DNA from: Sediminitomix flava
GTDB taxonomy: Bacteria; Bacteroidota; Bacteroidia; Cytophagales; Flammeovirgaceae
DNA length: 64,000 nucleotides
Direction of reading: 5' to 3'
Assembly: GCF_003149185.1 (NCBI RefSeq)
Contig: NZ_QGDO01000009.1
Coordinates: 176,060-240,059 of the forward strand
Shown: positions 9,514-18,555 of the stretch, piece after piece
Layout: each line of letters starts with the position of its first letter
Position numbering within the stretch: the stretch's first letter is position 1
The notes under the pieces: model-generated
Databases searched by the model: none
Seen by the model: only the letters and a program-made list of their open reading frames with translations
What the model was told of the DNA's origin: nothing
Program-made: the position numbers and the translations under genes

Positions 9514-10167
9514 ATGAAAAATATCAAGAAATTCTTCCTTTTATTTTCAATGATAGTTGTTGGTGTTTTTACTGTATCTGAAAGTAAAGCACAAGGAGAA
9601 CAGCATATGATTAAACTCTCAGGAGTTGTAGTTGAAGGTGATAGTCTTTTTGGGGTTCCTGGAGTGCATATTGTAGTTGAAAATGCAGGAAAAGGAACAG
9701 TTTCTAATCAGGCAGGTTTATTTTCAGCAGATGTATTTCCTGGAGATTCTATTTCGTTTTCGGCCGTAGGTTTTAAGAAAGTGAAAATGGCAGTTCCCGA
9801 TACTCGAAACCCTGCTTGGACTGTAGTCGTAAAGCTTCAGGAAGATGTGAAAACATTACCTCAGATTGAGATTTATCCATATCCAACAAAGGAATTGTTC
9901 AGAGAAGCTTTTTTAGCTCTTGATCAAGAAGAAGATCCGAGGATAACAAATATGAAGGAAAATGTAAATCAAGAGAAAATCACTTATATGGCTAAAGTGA
10001 TTGAGGATGATTACAACGATAACTTCAATACCTTTTTAAAACAACAGCAAGCCATGCAAACTGCACGAATGTTTGCACCATCCTTTTCCTTCACTGATCC
10101 ATTTGCATGGGCACGATTTATAAAATCTGTTCAAAATGGAGACCTGAAAAAGAAAAGGTGGAATTAA
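9514..10167 (+). CDS. Exported carboxypeptidase-regulatory-domain protein
   Basis: 217-residue protein with a signal peptide ending near SKAQ (27). Residues about 33-115 form a CarboxypepD_reg-like beta-sandwich (LSGVVVEGDSLFGVPGVHIVV, ISFSAVGFKKVKM), the same fold that starts SusC proteins. Here no TonB-dependent barrel follows. The remaining 100 residues are rich in charged and aromatic residues and match nothing I know. Such stand-alone proteins are common in Cytophagales, with envelope location and unknown role. Confidence 0.75.
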   Translation: MKNIKKFFLLFSMIVVGVFTVSESKAQGEQHMIKLSGVVVEGDSLFGVPGVHIVVENAGKGTVSNQAGLFSADVFPGDSISFSAVGFKKVKMAVPDTRNPAWTVVVKLQEDVKTLPQIEIYPYPTKELFREAFLALDQEEDPRITNMKENVNQEKITYMAKVIEDDYNDNFNTFLKQQQAMQTARMFAPSFSFTDPFAWARFIKSVQNGDLKKKRWN

Positions 10168-10183
10168 GAATTTGAAAATCAGA

Positions 10184-10220
10184 AAGCGTTAGAGAATAGC
10201 CGTTCTCAAACGCTTTTTTT
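10184..10220 (+). terminator. Intrinsic terminator
   Basis: AGCGTTAGAGAA pairs with TTCTCAAACGCT around a 6-base loop, followed by T7. Confidence 0.82.
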
Positions 10221-10241
10221 CGTATAAAATAGAATAACAGA

Positions 10242-12296
10242 ATGAAAAATTTGATTCAAGCTCCAGTTGCGAAAAAAGAGGAGAAGGTACTGGAAATCCA
10301 TGGTCACAAACGAGTTGACCCGTATTATTGGATGAGAGAGCGAGAAGATAAAGAGGTCTTAGCGTACTTGGAAGCTGAAAATTCTTATACAGCAGAAGTG
10401 ATGGCTCCTTTCAAAAGCTTGGAAGATAAATTATTTGCTGAGATCAAGGGCAGAATTCAAGAGAAGGATATGTCTGTTCCTTATTTATTGAATGGTTATT
10501 ACTATTATACACGATACGAAGAAGGACAAGAATACCCAATCTATTGTAGAAAGAAAGGATCATTAGAGGTAGAAGAACAAGTCATTCTGAATGTAAACGA
10601 AAAAGCTAAAGGACACAGCTTTTATACCGTAGGAGGAATGAGTATCAGCTCTGAAAATGATATTCTGGCTTTTGCTGCAGATACAAAAGGGAGACGTATT
10701 TATACCATCTATTTTGTAAACCTAGAAACAGGAGAACAGTATACTGATACTATCGAAAATGTGACAGGTGATATCACTTGGGCAAACGATAATAAGACCT
10801 TATTCTATACTCGTCAAGATGAAGAGACCTTAAGAGCTTTTCAAGTACTAAGACATAAGCTTGGAGAGGCAGTGGAAGAGGATGTATTAGTCTATGAAGA
10901 AAAAGACGAGACTTTTACAGTATATGTACACCGAACAAAATCTAAAAAATTTATAGTACTTGGTTCATATTCTACTTTATCTACAGAATCACAATTGATT
11001 CCTGCAGATCAGCCAGAGCAAGAGCCTCGTATTTTTCTTCCGAGAGAAGCAAAACATGAATATAGCATAGCTCATTACGAGAATAGTTTTTACATCGTGA
11101 CCAACTGGAAAGCTCAGAATTTCAGATTGATGGTGACCGATGAGGAAAATACAGCGAAAAGTGCATGGAAAGAAGTAATAGGACATCGTGAAGATGTTTT
11201 GTTGGAAGGCCTAGATATCTTCAAAAACTATTTGGTAGTTGAGGAAAGAAAAGAAGGTCTAGCTCAGATCAGAATCATAAAATGGGATGGTAGTGGCGAA
11301 TATTACCTTGATTTTGGTGAACCAACTTATACAGCAGGTACTTCACTTAACCCTGACTTCAATACCGATATACTCAGATATCAATATAATTCATTAACTA
11401 CACCAGCTTCTGTATTTGATTTTGATATGAATACAAAAGAGAAAACCTTACTTAAACAACAAGAGGTTTTAGGTGATTTTGATGCAGGTGCGTATACTGC
11501 CGAACGTATTTATGCAGAAGCAGAAGACGGAGCTAAAATTCCGATTTCATTAGTCTATAAAAATGGATTAGAGAAAGATGGAAATAATCCGGTTTACTTG
11601 ACAGCTTATGGTGCGTATGGATATTCATATGATCCGTATTTTAGTTCTGTTAGGTTATCTCTTTTAGATAGAGGTTTTGTTTTTGCAATAGCTCACGTTA
11701 GAGGTGGGGAAGAAATGGGGCGTAAATGGTATGAAGATGGCAAAATGATGCACAAGAAAAATACCTTTACGGATTTCATAGCAAGTGCAGAAGCTTTGAT
11801 TGCAGCTAAGTTTACTTCTACCGAAAAACTCGTAGTAAATGGCGGCAGTGCAGGTGGTTTGCTTATGGGGGCTGTAGTGAACTTACGTCCAGATTTATTC
11901 AAAGTAGTTGTTTCGGAAGTTCCTTTTGTAGATGTGATCACGACAATGCTTGATACTTCTATTCCCCTAACTACAGGTGAGTACGATGAGTGGGGAAATC
12001 CGAATGAGAAAGAGAGTTATGATTATATGCTTTCATATTCTCCGTATGATCAAGTAGAGGCGAAAAGTTACCCGAGTATGTTGGTGACTTCAGGTTTGCA
12101 CGATTCTCAAGTACAATATTGGGAGCCAACAAAATGGGTGGCTAAACTAAGAGATTTGAAAACTGACCACAATACTCTATTGCTGAAAACAAACATGGAT
12201 GCAGGTCATGGAGGAGCATCTGGAAGATTCGAAAGATATAGAGAAGTAGCCTTCGAATTTGCTTATGTATTAGCTCAGTTAGGGATAGTAGAATAA
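10242..12296 (+). CDS. ptrB: Oligopeptidase B (prolyl oligopeptidase family S9A)
   Basis: 684 residues, full length. It is a serine peptidase that cuts short peptides, classically after Arg or Lys. The N-terminal beta-propeller (about 75-410) opens with DPYYWMRERED, typical of the family. The C-terminal alpha/beta-hydrolase carries the catalytic triad Ser536 (GGSAGGLL), Asp621 (SGLHDSQV) and His656 (MDAGHGGASGR). There is no signal peptide, so it is cytoplasmic. The acidic residues that set basic-residue preference cannot be checked without alignment. Confidence 0.93.
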   Translation: MKNLIQAPVAKKEEKVLEIHGHKRVDPYYWMREREDKEVLAYLEAENSYTAEVMAPFKSLEDKLFAEIKGRIQEKDMSVPYLLNGYYYYTRYEEGQEYPIYCRKKGSLEVEEQVILNVNEKAKGHSFYTVGGMSISSENDILAFAADTKGRRIYTIYFVNLETGEQYTDTIENVTGDITWANDNKTLFYTRQDEETLRAFQVLRHKLGEAVEEDVLVYEEKDETFTVYVHRTKSKKFIVLGSYSTLSTESQLIPADQPEQEPRIFLPREAKHEYSIAHYENSFYIVTNWKAQNFRLMVTDEENTAKSAWKEVIGHREDVLLEGLDIFKNYLVVEERKEGLAQIRIIKWDGSGEYYLDFGEPTYTAGTSLNPDFNTDILRYQYNSLTTPASVFDFDMNTKEKTLLKQQEVLGDFDAGAYTAERIYAEAEDGAKIPISLVYKNGLEKDGNNPVYLTAYGAYGYSYDPYFSSVRLSLLDRGFVFAIAHVRGGEEMGRKWYEDGKMMHKKNTFTDFIASAEALIAAKFTSTEKLVVNGGSAGGLLMGAVVNLRPDLFKVVVSEVPFVDVITTMLDTSIPLTTGEYDEWGNPNEKESYDYMLSYSPYDQVEAKSYPSMLVTSGLHDSQVQYWEPTKWVAKLRDLKTDHNTLLLKTNMDAGHGGASGRFERYREVAFEFAYVLAQLGIVE

Positions 12297-12313
12297 GTTA
12301 GTTCTTATAAACT

Positions 12314-12355
12314 AAAAGAGGCTAGACTCATAATTGGTCTAGCCTCCTTTTTTTT
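12314..12355. terminator. Terminator between ptrB and the small minus-strand gene
   Basis: AGAGGCTAGAC pairs with GTCTAGCCTC, with T8 downstream on the plus strand and an A4 stretch on the other side. Confidence 0.88.
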
Positions 12356-12361
12356 AATTTT

Positions 12362-12547
12362 TTATGCAACTTCCATAGAAGCTGGGTCTCTGAATGGGAT
12401 TGTTATTTTGAAGTTCTGCTTGCACCAGCGTTTAAGCTCTTCTTTGTCGTCTTTTGGTAGTATGGTCATCGCTTTTCGTAATTCTTTCTCAAAAAGTGTT
12501 TTATCAAACGCTACTTTTTCGAGAATCATTTTAGAATATTCTAGCAT
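12362..12547 (-). CDS. Small conserved hypothetical protein (61 aa)
   Basis: A 61-residue charged, soluble, mostly helical protein (MLEYSKMILEKVAFDKTLF...). The pattern of EKELRKAM followed by LKRWCKQNF resembles short proteins I have seen in Cytophagales genomes with no known role. It is bounded by its own terminator, and the complementary-strand frame of the same length looks like a shadow (Ser/Leu-rich, no motif). No function is assigned. Confidence 0.65.
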   Translation of the reverse strand: MLEYSKMILEKVAFDKTLFEKELRKAMTILPKDDKEELKRWCKQNFKITIPFRDPASMEVA

Positions 12548-12803
12548 TTTAAATAAAAATTTTAGGGTGTTAATCTGTGTTAAAGAATGCTGATTATAGG
12601 CTAATGTGCGTACTTTTAATTCAGGTCATAATAAAGATACGACTAATTAGTGTTGCGGTTACATTTATTCGTGATTGACGTAATTATATTAAGAAATATT
12701 TGGTTTAAATGCAAGTTCACAGTTCAAATGAGCACTGAAACTCAACAAGCATTCTGTCAGATATAACAGTCATAAATAATGCCAACAATCTCAGTATAAG
12801 ATT

Positions 12804-14282
12804 ATGAAAAGAATACTAAATAGTATGGGAGTGATGCTTGGGATTCTACTCTTTTCACATCTGAATGTCCAAGCTCAAAAGATCTCGATTGAATACGGAA
12901 AAACTGAAATTGGGGAGAATGAAAACTTCCAGATTACATTAAAAATAACTAACGATAGATTAAAAGAATACTCTGGTTTTCCAGATATCGAAGGTTTCAG
13001 AAAAGGACGACCATCCTCTTCTTCAGAGACTCGAGTGATCAATGGAAAAGTTTCAACCTCTCAGAGTATCATCCAATATTACAGTCCTTCAAAGCAGGGT
13101 ACATTCAAAGTCCCTAGTTTCTCGATTAAAGTAAATGGCAAAGACATTTCTACATCGGGGACAACAATTAAAGTAGGACCGCCAGTAGAACGTCAAGTGC
13201 AAGATCCTTTTGCAGCTTTTTGGGGTGGAAATAGTGGATACAGACAGAATCGTCAGCCTCAAGAATTTATTGAGGTAAAAGATGATGCCTTTTTTGCCAT
13301 AAATACCGATAAGAGAAAGGTATTTAAAGGAGAAGGTTTTACCATGGATGTATCTTTCTACGTAGCCACATCCAACCGAGCAGACTTGGAGTTTTATCAA
13401 CTACCAGAGCAGTTGAATAAAATCTTGAAAGATATAAAACCAGCAAACTGTTGGGAAGAAAATCATACGATAGAGACAATTAATGCTGAATATGTAAAGA
13501 TTGGAGATAAGCATTATCGTCAGTTCAAAATCTATGAGTCGACATTCTATCCTTTCAACGATCAAGATATTGATATTCCTAAGGCAGGGCTAAAAATGGT
13601 CAAGTTTAAGGAAGCGAAACAAAAGTCTTTCTTTGGAATGAATAAGAAGGAAGATTTTAAAATGTATTATTCATCTCCTAAGAAAATTGAAGTATTAGAT
13701 CTTCCAGAGAATCCTACTTTTGTAGATGTAAATGTGGGTAATTATCGCTTGGAAGAAAATTATACAGGAGGAACCACAAACCTTGAAACAGGTAAAGGAT
13801 TTACTTACCGTTTCACGATTAAAGGAGAAGGAAACATCAATGCGATATCTGAACCACGAGTGAAAGAAACAGAAGCTTTTCTATTCTATCCTCCTGCAGT
13901 AGTTCAAAACGTAAATAGAGCAAATGGTAAGGTCTATGGTTCTAAGGTATATGAATATTATGTTGAGCCTTTAGAGCCTGGCGAATATAAGTTGAAAGAC
14001 TTTATCAGTTGGCAATTCTTCAATACTCGAACGAAGCAATATGAAACCCTAACTTCAGACTTTGAATTTAAGGTAACAGGAGAAAGTTTGAAGAACCAAG
14101 AAATCTCAAATCGAGACTTTGGAGACTTCTATGACAGAATTGATGATGAGAATAATTCATTGAGTGCAACGGTAGATTCGCCTTGGATAAGAATCATTAT
14201 CAACGGAAGTATATTGTTGTTGTTTGGAGGAACAATCTTCTTAGTATTTAAACAAGTACGAGTAGATAAATTCAAAAAGTAA
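12804..14282 (+). CDS. batD: BatD-family protein (aerotolerance, orphan)
   Basis: 492 residues: signal peptide to about residue 24 (VQAQ), a series of immunoglobulin-like beta domains and one C-terminal membrane helix (IIINGSILLLFGGTIFLVF, about 464-482) with a short basic tail. Family features are the opening IEYGKTEIGENENFQITLKI and the mid-region FKGEGFTMDVSFYVATS. BatD normally sits in the Bat operon with MoxR, BatA and BatB. Here it is alone with its own terminator, so a paralogue with another role is possible. Confidence 0.82.
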   Translation: MKRILNSMGVMLGILLFSHLNVQAQKISIEYGKTEIGENENFQITLKITNDRLKEYSGFPDIEGFRKGRPSSSSETRVINGKVSTSQSIIQYYSPSKQGTFKVPSFSIKVNGKDISTSGTTIKVGPPVERQVQDPFAAFWGGNSGYRQNRQPQEFIEVKDDAFFAINTDKRKVFKGEGFTMDVSFYVATSNRADLEFYQLPEQLNKILKDIKPANCWEENHTIETINAEYVKIGDKHYRQFKIYESTFYPFNDQDIDIPKAGLKMVKFKEAKQKSFFGMNKKEDFKMYYSSPKKIEVLDLPENPTFVDVNVGNYRLEENYTGGTTNLETGKGFTYRFTIKGEGNINAISEPRVKETEAFLFYPPAVVQNVNRANGKVYGSKVYEYYVEPLEPGEYKLKDFISWQFFNTRTKQYETLTSDFEFKVTGESLKNQEISNRDFGDFYDRIDDENNSLSATVDSPWIRIIINGSILLLFGGTIFLVFKQVRVDKFKK

Positions 14283-14301
14283 GTATCTGTCTGATACATA
14301 A

Positions 14302-14347
14302 AAGAAAGCTTCTTTAGCACTTATAGCTAAAGAAGCTTTTTTGTTTT
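14302..14347 (+). terminator. Intrinsic terminator after batD-like gene
   Basis: AAGCTTCTTTAGC / GCTAAAGAAGCTT is a perfect 13-bp stem, followed by a T-rich tract. Confidence 0.9.
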
Positions 14348-14497
14348 TTACATATAATCGTTGAATTTATCGAAGTAAAAAGGGCTGAGAAGTTCGTTTA
14401 GGAACACAAAAGTAAGAGAGTGGGTTTTGGCGTTTAGTTGGCGACCGTTTTCACATTAAATGGTAACTACTAAAACTAAACTAACTAACAATCTCTC

Positions 14498-17400
14498 ATG
14501 AAAATGAAATCAAATTTTTACCTCTGGTTAAAGTTCGCTTTAGCTAGTGTTATTTGTTTTTCATCATTTATGTCTTTTGATGATGATGAAAATGTGCCAG
14601 ATCCTTTCTGTCCTGAAATTATAAAGCTAGATGTTCCACCTATTTTAGAACAAGGAGGAAAGACCAGTATTACAATTGGACTTTCAGATGTAACAGCTTC
14701 TGTCAACTTAAAATTATTGGTGCTAAATAATGACGGAACCTACACAGAATTAGAAGAAAATGATCTCATACCTGATCAATTTAATGAGGTAGAGAAAACA
14801 TATTCTAATATCGAGTTAACAGGTTACAAAATAGTTGTAACTCCAAGCCAAGAAAATTGTCCGCCTTTTGAGGAATTGATCTTTCCTACATGTCTTAAAT
14901 ATGAATTGAGCGCAAGTTTTAACGATAGCTATGGAAGGTATGTAGATGGACACGTATTTTATTTTCCGAAGCTCCCGATCATTAATTCACAGACTTGTGA
15001 AACAACAGCTTCGAGCAAAATAACCCGTTTTGGATTAGAGGAAGGAGATGAGCTCTTTCTTTGTATAGATGGAGATGAAGCTAAAATTACGGGTACTGTT
15101 ACAATTTATAGTGGTGAAAATATAGGAACACAATGGGGCGTAAATATAGAATTGATTCCTACTGATAGAGCTAACTGTGATCCTAAATTTGAGTTTAAGT
15201 CAAGTGCTAATACAAAACTCACAGAGTTTGAAAAATTTTGGGAGTACTACAAAATTAAATTAGATGGAGATTCCTTTTTAGAATTAATAGATACACCTAT
15301 ACAAATCCATATAACCAGCGAGATAGCACCTTATTGTATGCAAATAGGATTAGGTGGAAATAACAAGAATTTAGGGTTTGGACTCTCAGATTGGTTTAAA
15401 TGGAAATTGGTTAAGGAAGGAGAGGGCTCAAATGGAGAACCTTTTTTTGAAACTATTTTTCAGACTAACAGTCATGCAGATATCAATGTTGATTTAGAAT
15501 GTTCATCCCAATGTCCTGACATCGGGGTTTTAAGCCCAGATATTGATTGTGAAGAAGATGGGTTTGGAACGGTAGTATTGAATTTGAATAATGTTATTCC
15601 CGAAATAGATCAATTAGATTTTAGTGCAGCTATAGATGGAGTACCAGGTGTTATTTCAGATGTAAAATCTCTTCTTGAAATTACTCCTATGACTACCAAC
15701 ATCCTAGATGATGAGGCTACAGTACAACAAATAGGAGGGGCTAATAGTAACCCACAGATAGAGGTGCGATTACCAATAGGTCAGTATACGTTTAAGCTAC
15801 AGAGAGGTGACGACCCTGAATGTATCTCTGAGGTGAATGTGAGAGTAGCGAGTGATAAATTCAATGTGTCTCCAGCCAAAATACCTGCATTTGTCAATTG
15901 TAACTTTGATGATGGCCACGTTTTCTGGTTTCAAGATTTTTGTGATTTAGCAAACCCAAGCCAAAAAGGGAAGACAATATTCTCTTTAATGGGAAATGAT
16001 CAGCTATACCTTTGTGACGAAGACGATTGTTTATATCTGCAAGGAACTGTTACAGTTAAGAGTGGTAAAAATGTAAATACAAATTGGGAGGTAAATATAA
16101 AGTTTAATCCTAAAGATGATGTAACAGAAGGAAAATTCGAATGCGGATTAATTCCGGGAAACCTACAAGATTTCTTTGAGAATCATGTCTGGAAATATTA
16201 CACAATTGATGAGGATTTATCTTACCTACAGTACACTGAGAATGCTGATATCTATAGGTTAGAGTTCTTGAACAAATCGAATTATACGCAACTTGGTGTA
16301 GCCGCAAACGGAAAAAACTACAAATATGGTTTATCGACGTGGTTTGACTGGGTTCTGAAAAAGAATGAGGAGGAAACCGTTTGTCAAGGTTCAAAGCATG
16401 CTGATATTAATATTGATCTAGAATGTAGAACAGAATGTGCACTTCAGCTTGCAGCATTAAGCCCTGAAGTAAATTGTGATTCAGATGGATTTGGAACCGT
16501 AGTTCTTAATCTTAATAACGTGATTGCAGGTTTAGATCAAATTGATATTAATGCCATTGTAGAAGGTGAGGGTTTACTTACAGAGTTGACAGATCTAATC
16601 CCGAATATTACACCTACAAATCTCAGTTTGAATTATTCTGGTACGTTGGCAAGAATTCAGAGTACATCAACCATCAATCCTCAAATAGAGTTAAAACTAC
16701 CTATTGGTCAATATACTTTTACGCTTCAAAGAGAAGGACAAGACGACTGTACTTCACAAGTTTCGGTATTAGTTACCAATGATAAATTCAAAGTTGAGGC
16801 AGCCGTTAAATCAGTAAATTGTCCATTTGTAGATAATCATGTTTTCTGGTTGAGAGGTTTCTGTGATCTGACAAATTTATCAGAAAAAGGGCTTACAACT
16901 TTTTCTTTAGACCCATATAATGAAGATGAATTGTATTTATGTGAAGAAGATGACTTTTTGTATTTGAGAGGGACTGTGACAGTTCAGAATGGTAAAAATA
17001 TAGGTACAAATTGGGATGTAAATGTAAAGTTTAAGCAACCATCAGAACCAAATTGTGAAGGGAAGTTTGAATGTGGCTTAGTTCCAGATCAATTAAAAGA
17101 TTTCTTTGAAACCAAAGTTTGGCAATACTATGAAATTGATGAAGAGAAGTCTTATCTAAGGTATTCCGATGGGTATGATATGTACAAGCTGAGGTTTATG
17201 AATATAAATGGGAGTGACAATTGTACCCAAATTGGTATTGCGGCCAACGGTAAAAACTACAAAAATGGCCTTTCAACTTGGTTCAATTGGGTTCTTGAGA
17301 AGAAAAGTTATAGCGGATATCAAGAGGTTTGTAGAAGTACAAAACACGGTGATATAAACATCGATCTTATTTGTACAGATGAAGTTCCAGATATTGTAAT

Positions 17401-18490
17401 TGGTGATGATTGTGATGAAATGTACCCAATGTGTGGTGATAATTTCTACTCATACGACCTCAACAGATGTATCGCCATGAAACCAGAAAAAATGACTAAC
17501 ATGTATGACAAGATTTCTCCAATGCTTGAGAATGAAGTTGAAAATACAGATATCAGACCAATGCCAGGTCATGCTATTTTCAGGTGTTATATGGATGCAG
17601 AAGAGGAAGGCGAACTCGGAGCTGAATGTTTGGCTATGGTAGAATTCTGTGGGCAATATTGGAAGTTGAGTACTCAGAATATGGTGAAGTACAATGATGA
17701 AGGTAAGAAGATGTTTGTTGGTGATGGGAAAATGGTCTTACTCAGTGATGAGAATATCGTTTGTGAACTTCCTTATGTAAAACTGAGAACAATTGGTTCA
17801 TTAGAAACACCAGAAGGACGTGTTTATCAAGCTTTGAGAATGGGCTTCAAATGGGAAATGGAAGGAAAGAAGGGGTGGAATAATATTGTATTCCCGTTAA
17901 GTAAGGTTTGTACGAAGTCTATAGATGTCAAATTTATGGAATGTTCTCGTAAGCGAAATAAATACCAAACATCGATTACGAATATCGACCCATTCTTCCC
18001 TATGTTTTTAATGAAAGATAATGGTAAAAGATTTAAGGTTGAGCCAGGTCAAACCCGAAATCTTTTCAGTAAAGAACAAGAGGTCATCTGTTTTGTAGAT
18101 GGAGAAGAGGAGATCATGGAACATGAGTACGAGTACGGAAATCAGCGTTGTAGTTCGACTGATTATACGCAAACGGTCATGAATGAAGAGGATGATATAG
18201 ATTGGGATGAGGGAGAGCCTGTAGCTTATGCAAATACTAGCAATTATAGTTTGCCTAGTTTTGGAATTAAGGCTTATCCGAACCCAACAACAGGTTCATT
18301 TACGCTCGAAGCATATGGAAATGATAGTAGAATAGAAATCTTTACACCTTCGGGAAATAAAGTCTATGAGCTGTCTTTCAATACTACATTTAAGCGAGAA
18401 GTAAATGTGAGTGAGTTTGGACGAGGAATCTTCATTATTCGTCTGATTTCTGATGGTGAGCAAGTGGTTGAAAAGGTTGTGGTCAACTAA
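14498..18490 (+). CDS. Large secreted repeat protein with T9SS sorting domain
   Basis: 1330 residues, no family recognised. The signal peptide covers about the first 25 residues. There are three copies of an about 175-residue module (about 147-335, 470-643, 777-958). Each begins near DGHVF/DNHVFW, has a GTVTVxxGKNxxTNW core and NGKNYKxGLSTWFxW, and ends in KHxDINIDLxC. Two copies of an about 135-residue linker module (DGFGTVVLNLNNVI ... PIGQYTFxLQR) lie between them. Cysteines recur in register, so disulfides are likely. After a unique region (about 960-1240) comes a type A T9SS sorting domain (about 1256-1330, KAYPNPTTGSFTLEAYG to VVEKVVVN). It is predicted to be cell-surface or secreted. 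The repeats suggest adhesion or ligand binding, by inference. Confidence 0.8.
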   Translation: MKMKSNFYLWLKFALASVICFSSFMSFDDDENVPDPFCPEIIKLDVPPILEQGGKTSITIGLSDVTASVNLKLLVLNNDGTYTELEENDLIPDQFNEVEKTYSNIELTGYKIVVTPSQENCPPFEELIFPTCLKYELSASFNDSYGRYVDGHVFYFPKLPIINSQTCETTASSKITRFGLEEGDELFLCIDGDEAKITGTVTIYSGENIGTQWGVNIELIPTDRANCDPKFEFKSSANTKLTEFEKFWEYYKIKLDGDSFLELIDTPIQIHITSEIAPYCMQIGLGGNNKNLGFGLSDWFKWKLVKEGEGSNGEPFFETIFQTNSHADINVDLECSSQCPDIGVLSPDIDCEEDGFGTVVLNLNNVIPEIDQLDFSAAIDGVPGVISDVKSLLEITPMTTNILDDEATVQQIGGANSNPQIEVRLPIGQYTFKLQRGDDPECISEVNVRVASDKFNVSPAKIPAFVNCNFDDGHVFWFQDFCDLANPSQKGKTIFSLMGNDQLYLCDEDDCLYLQGTVTVKSGKNVNTNWEVNIKFNPKDDVTEGKFECGLIPGNLQDFFENHVWKYYTIDEDLSYLQYTENADIYRLEFLNKSNYTQLGVAANGKNYKYGLSTWFDWVLKKNEEETVCQGSKHADINIDLECRTECALQLAALSPEVNCDSDGFGTVVLNLNNVIAGLDQIDINAIVEGEGLLTELTDLIPNITPTNLSLNYSGTLARIQSTSTINPQIELKLPIGQYTFTLQREGQDDCTSQVSVLVTNDKFKVEAAVKSVNCPFVDNHVFWLRGFCDLTNLSEKGLTTFSLDPYNEDELYLCEEDDFLYLRGTVTVQNGKNIGTNWDVNVKFKQPSEPNCEGKFECGLVPDQLKDFFETKVWQYYEIDEEKSYLRYSDGYDMYKLRFMNINGSDNCTQIGIAANGKNYKNGLSTWFNWVLEKKSYSGYQEVCRSTKHGDINIDLICTDEVPDIVIGDDCDEMYPMCGDNFYSYDLNRCIAMKPEKMTNMYDKISPMLENEVENTDIRPMPGHAIFRCYMDAEEEGELGAECLAMVEFCGQYWKLSTQNMVKYNDEGKKMFVGDGKMVLLSDENIVCELPYVKLRTIGSLETPEGRVYQALRMGFKWEMEGKKGWNNIVFPLSKVCTKSIDVKFMECSRKRNKYQTSITNIDPFFPMFLMKDNGKRFKVEPGQTRNLFSKEQEVICFVDGEEEIMEHEYEYGNQRCSSTDYTQTVMNEEDDIDWDEGEPVAYANTSNYSLPSFGIKAYPNPTTGSFTLEAYGNDSRIEIFTPSGNKVYELSFNTTFKREVNVSEFGRGIFIIRLISDGEQVVEKVVVN

Positions 18491-18504
18491 TTTACTCTTG
18501 CTAT

Positions 18505-18555
18505 AAAAAGGGAAATCCCATTTCAGTTTTAGTTGAAATGGGATTCCTTATTTTT
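18505..18555. terminator. Bidirectional terminator
   Basis: AATCCCATTTCA pairs with TGAAATGGGATT. The plus side ends in TTATTTTT and the minus side in CCCTTTTTATAG, so it serves the converging repeat-protein gene and alkB. Confidence 0.87.

Noticed and set aside
12408..12593. A 61-residue plus-strand frame
   Set aside because: It is the complement of the small minus-strand gene, Ser/Leu-rich, with no start context or conserved pattern.
14400..14425. A minus-strand TACTTTTG promoter-like octamer before the repeat-protein gene
   Set aside because: No -33 element at the right distance and no gene to transcribe in that direction before the batD end.
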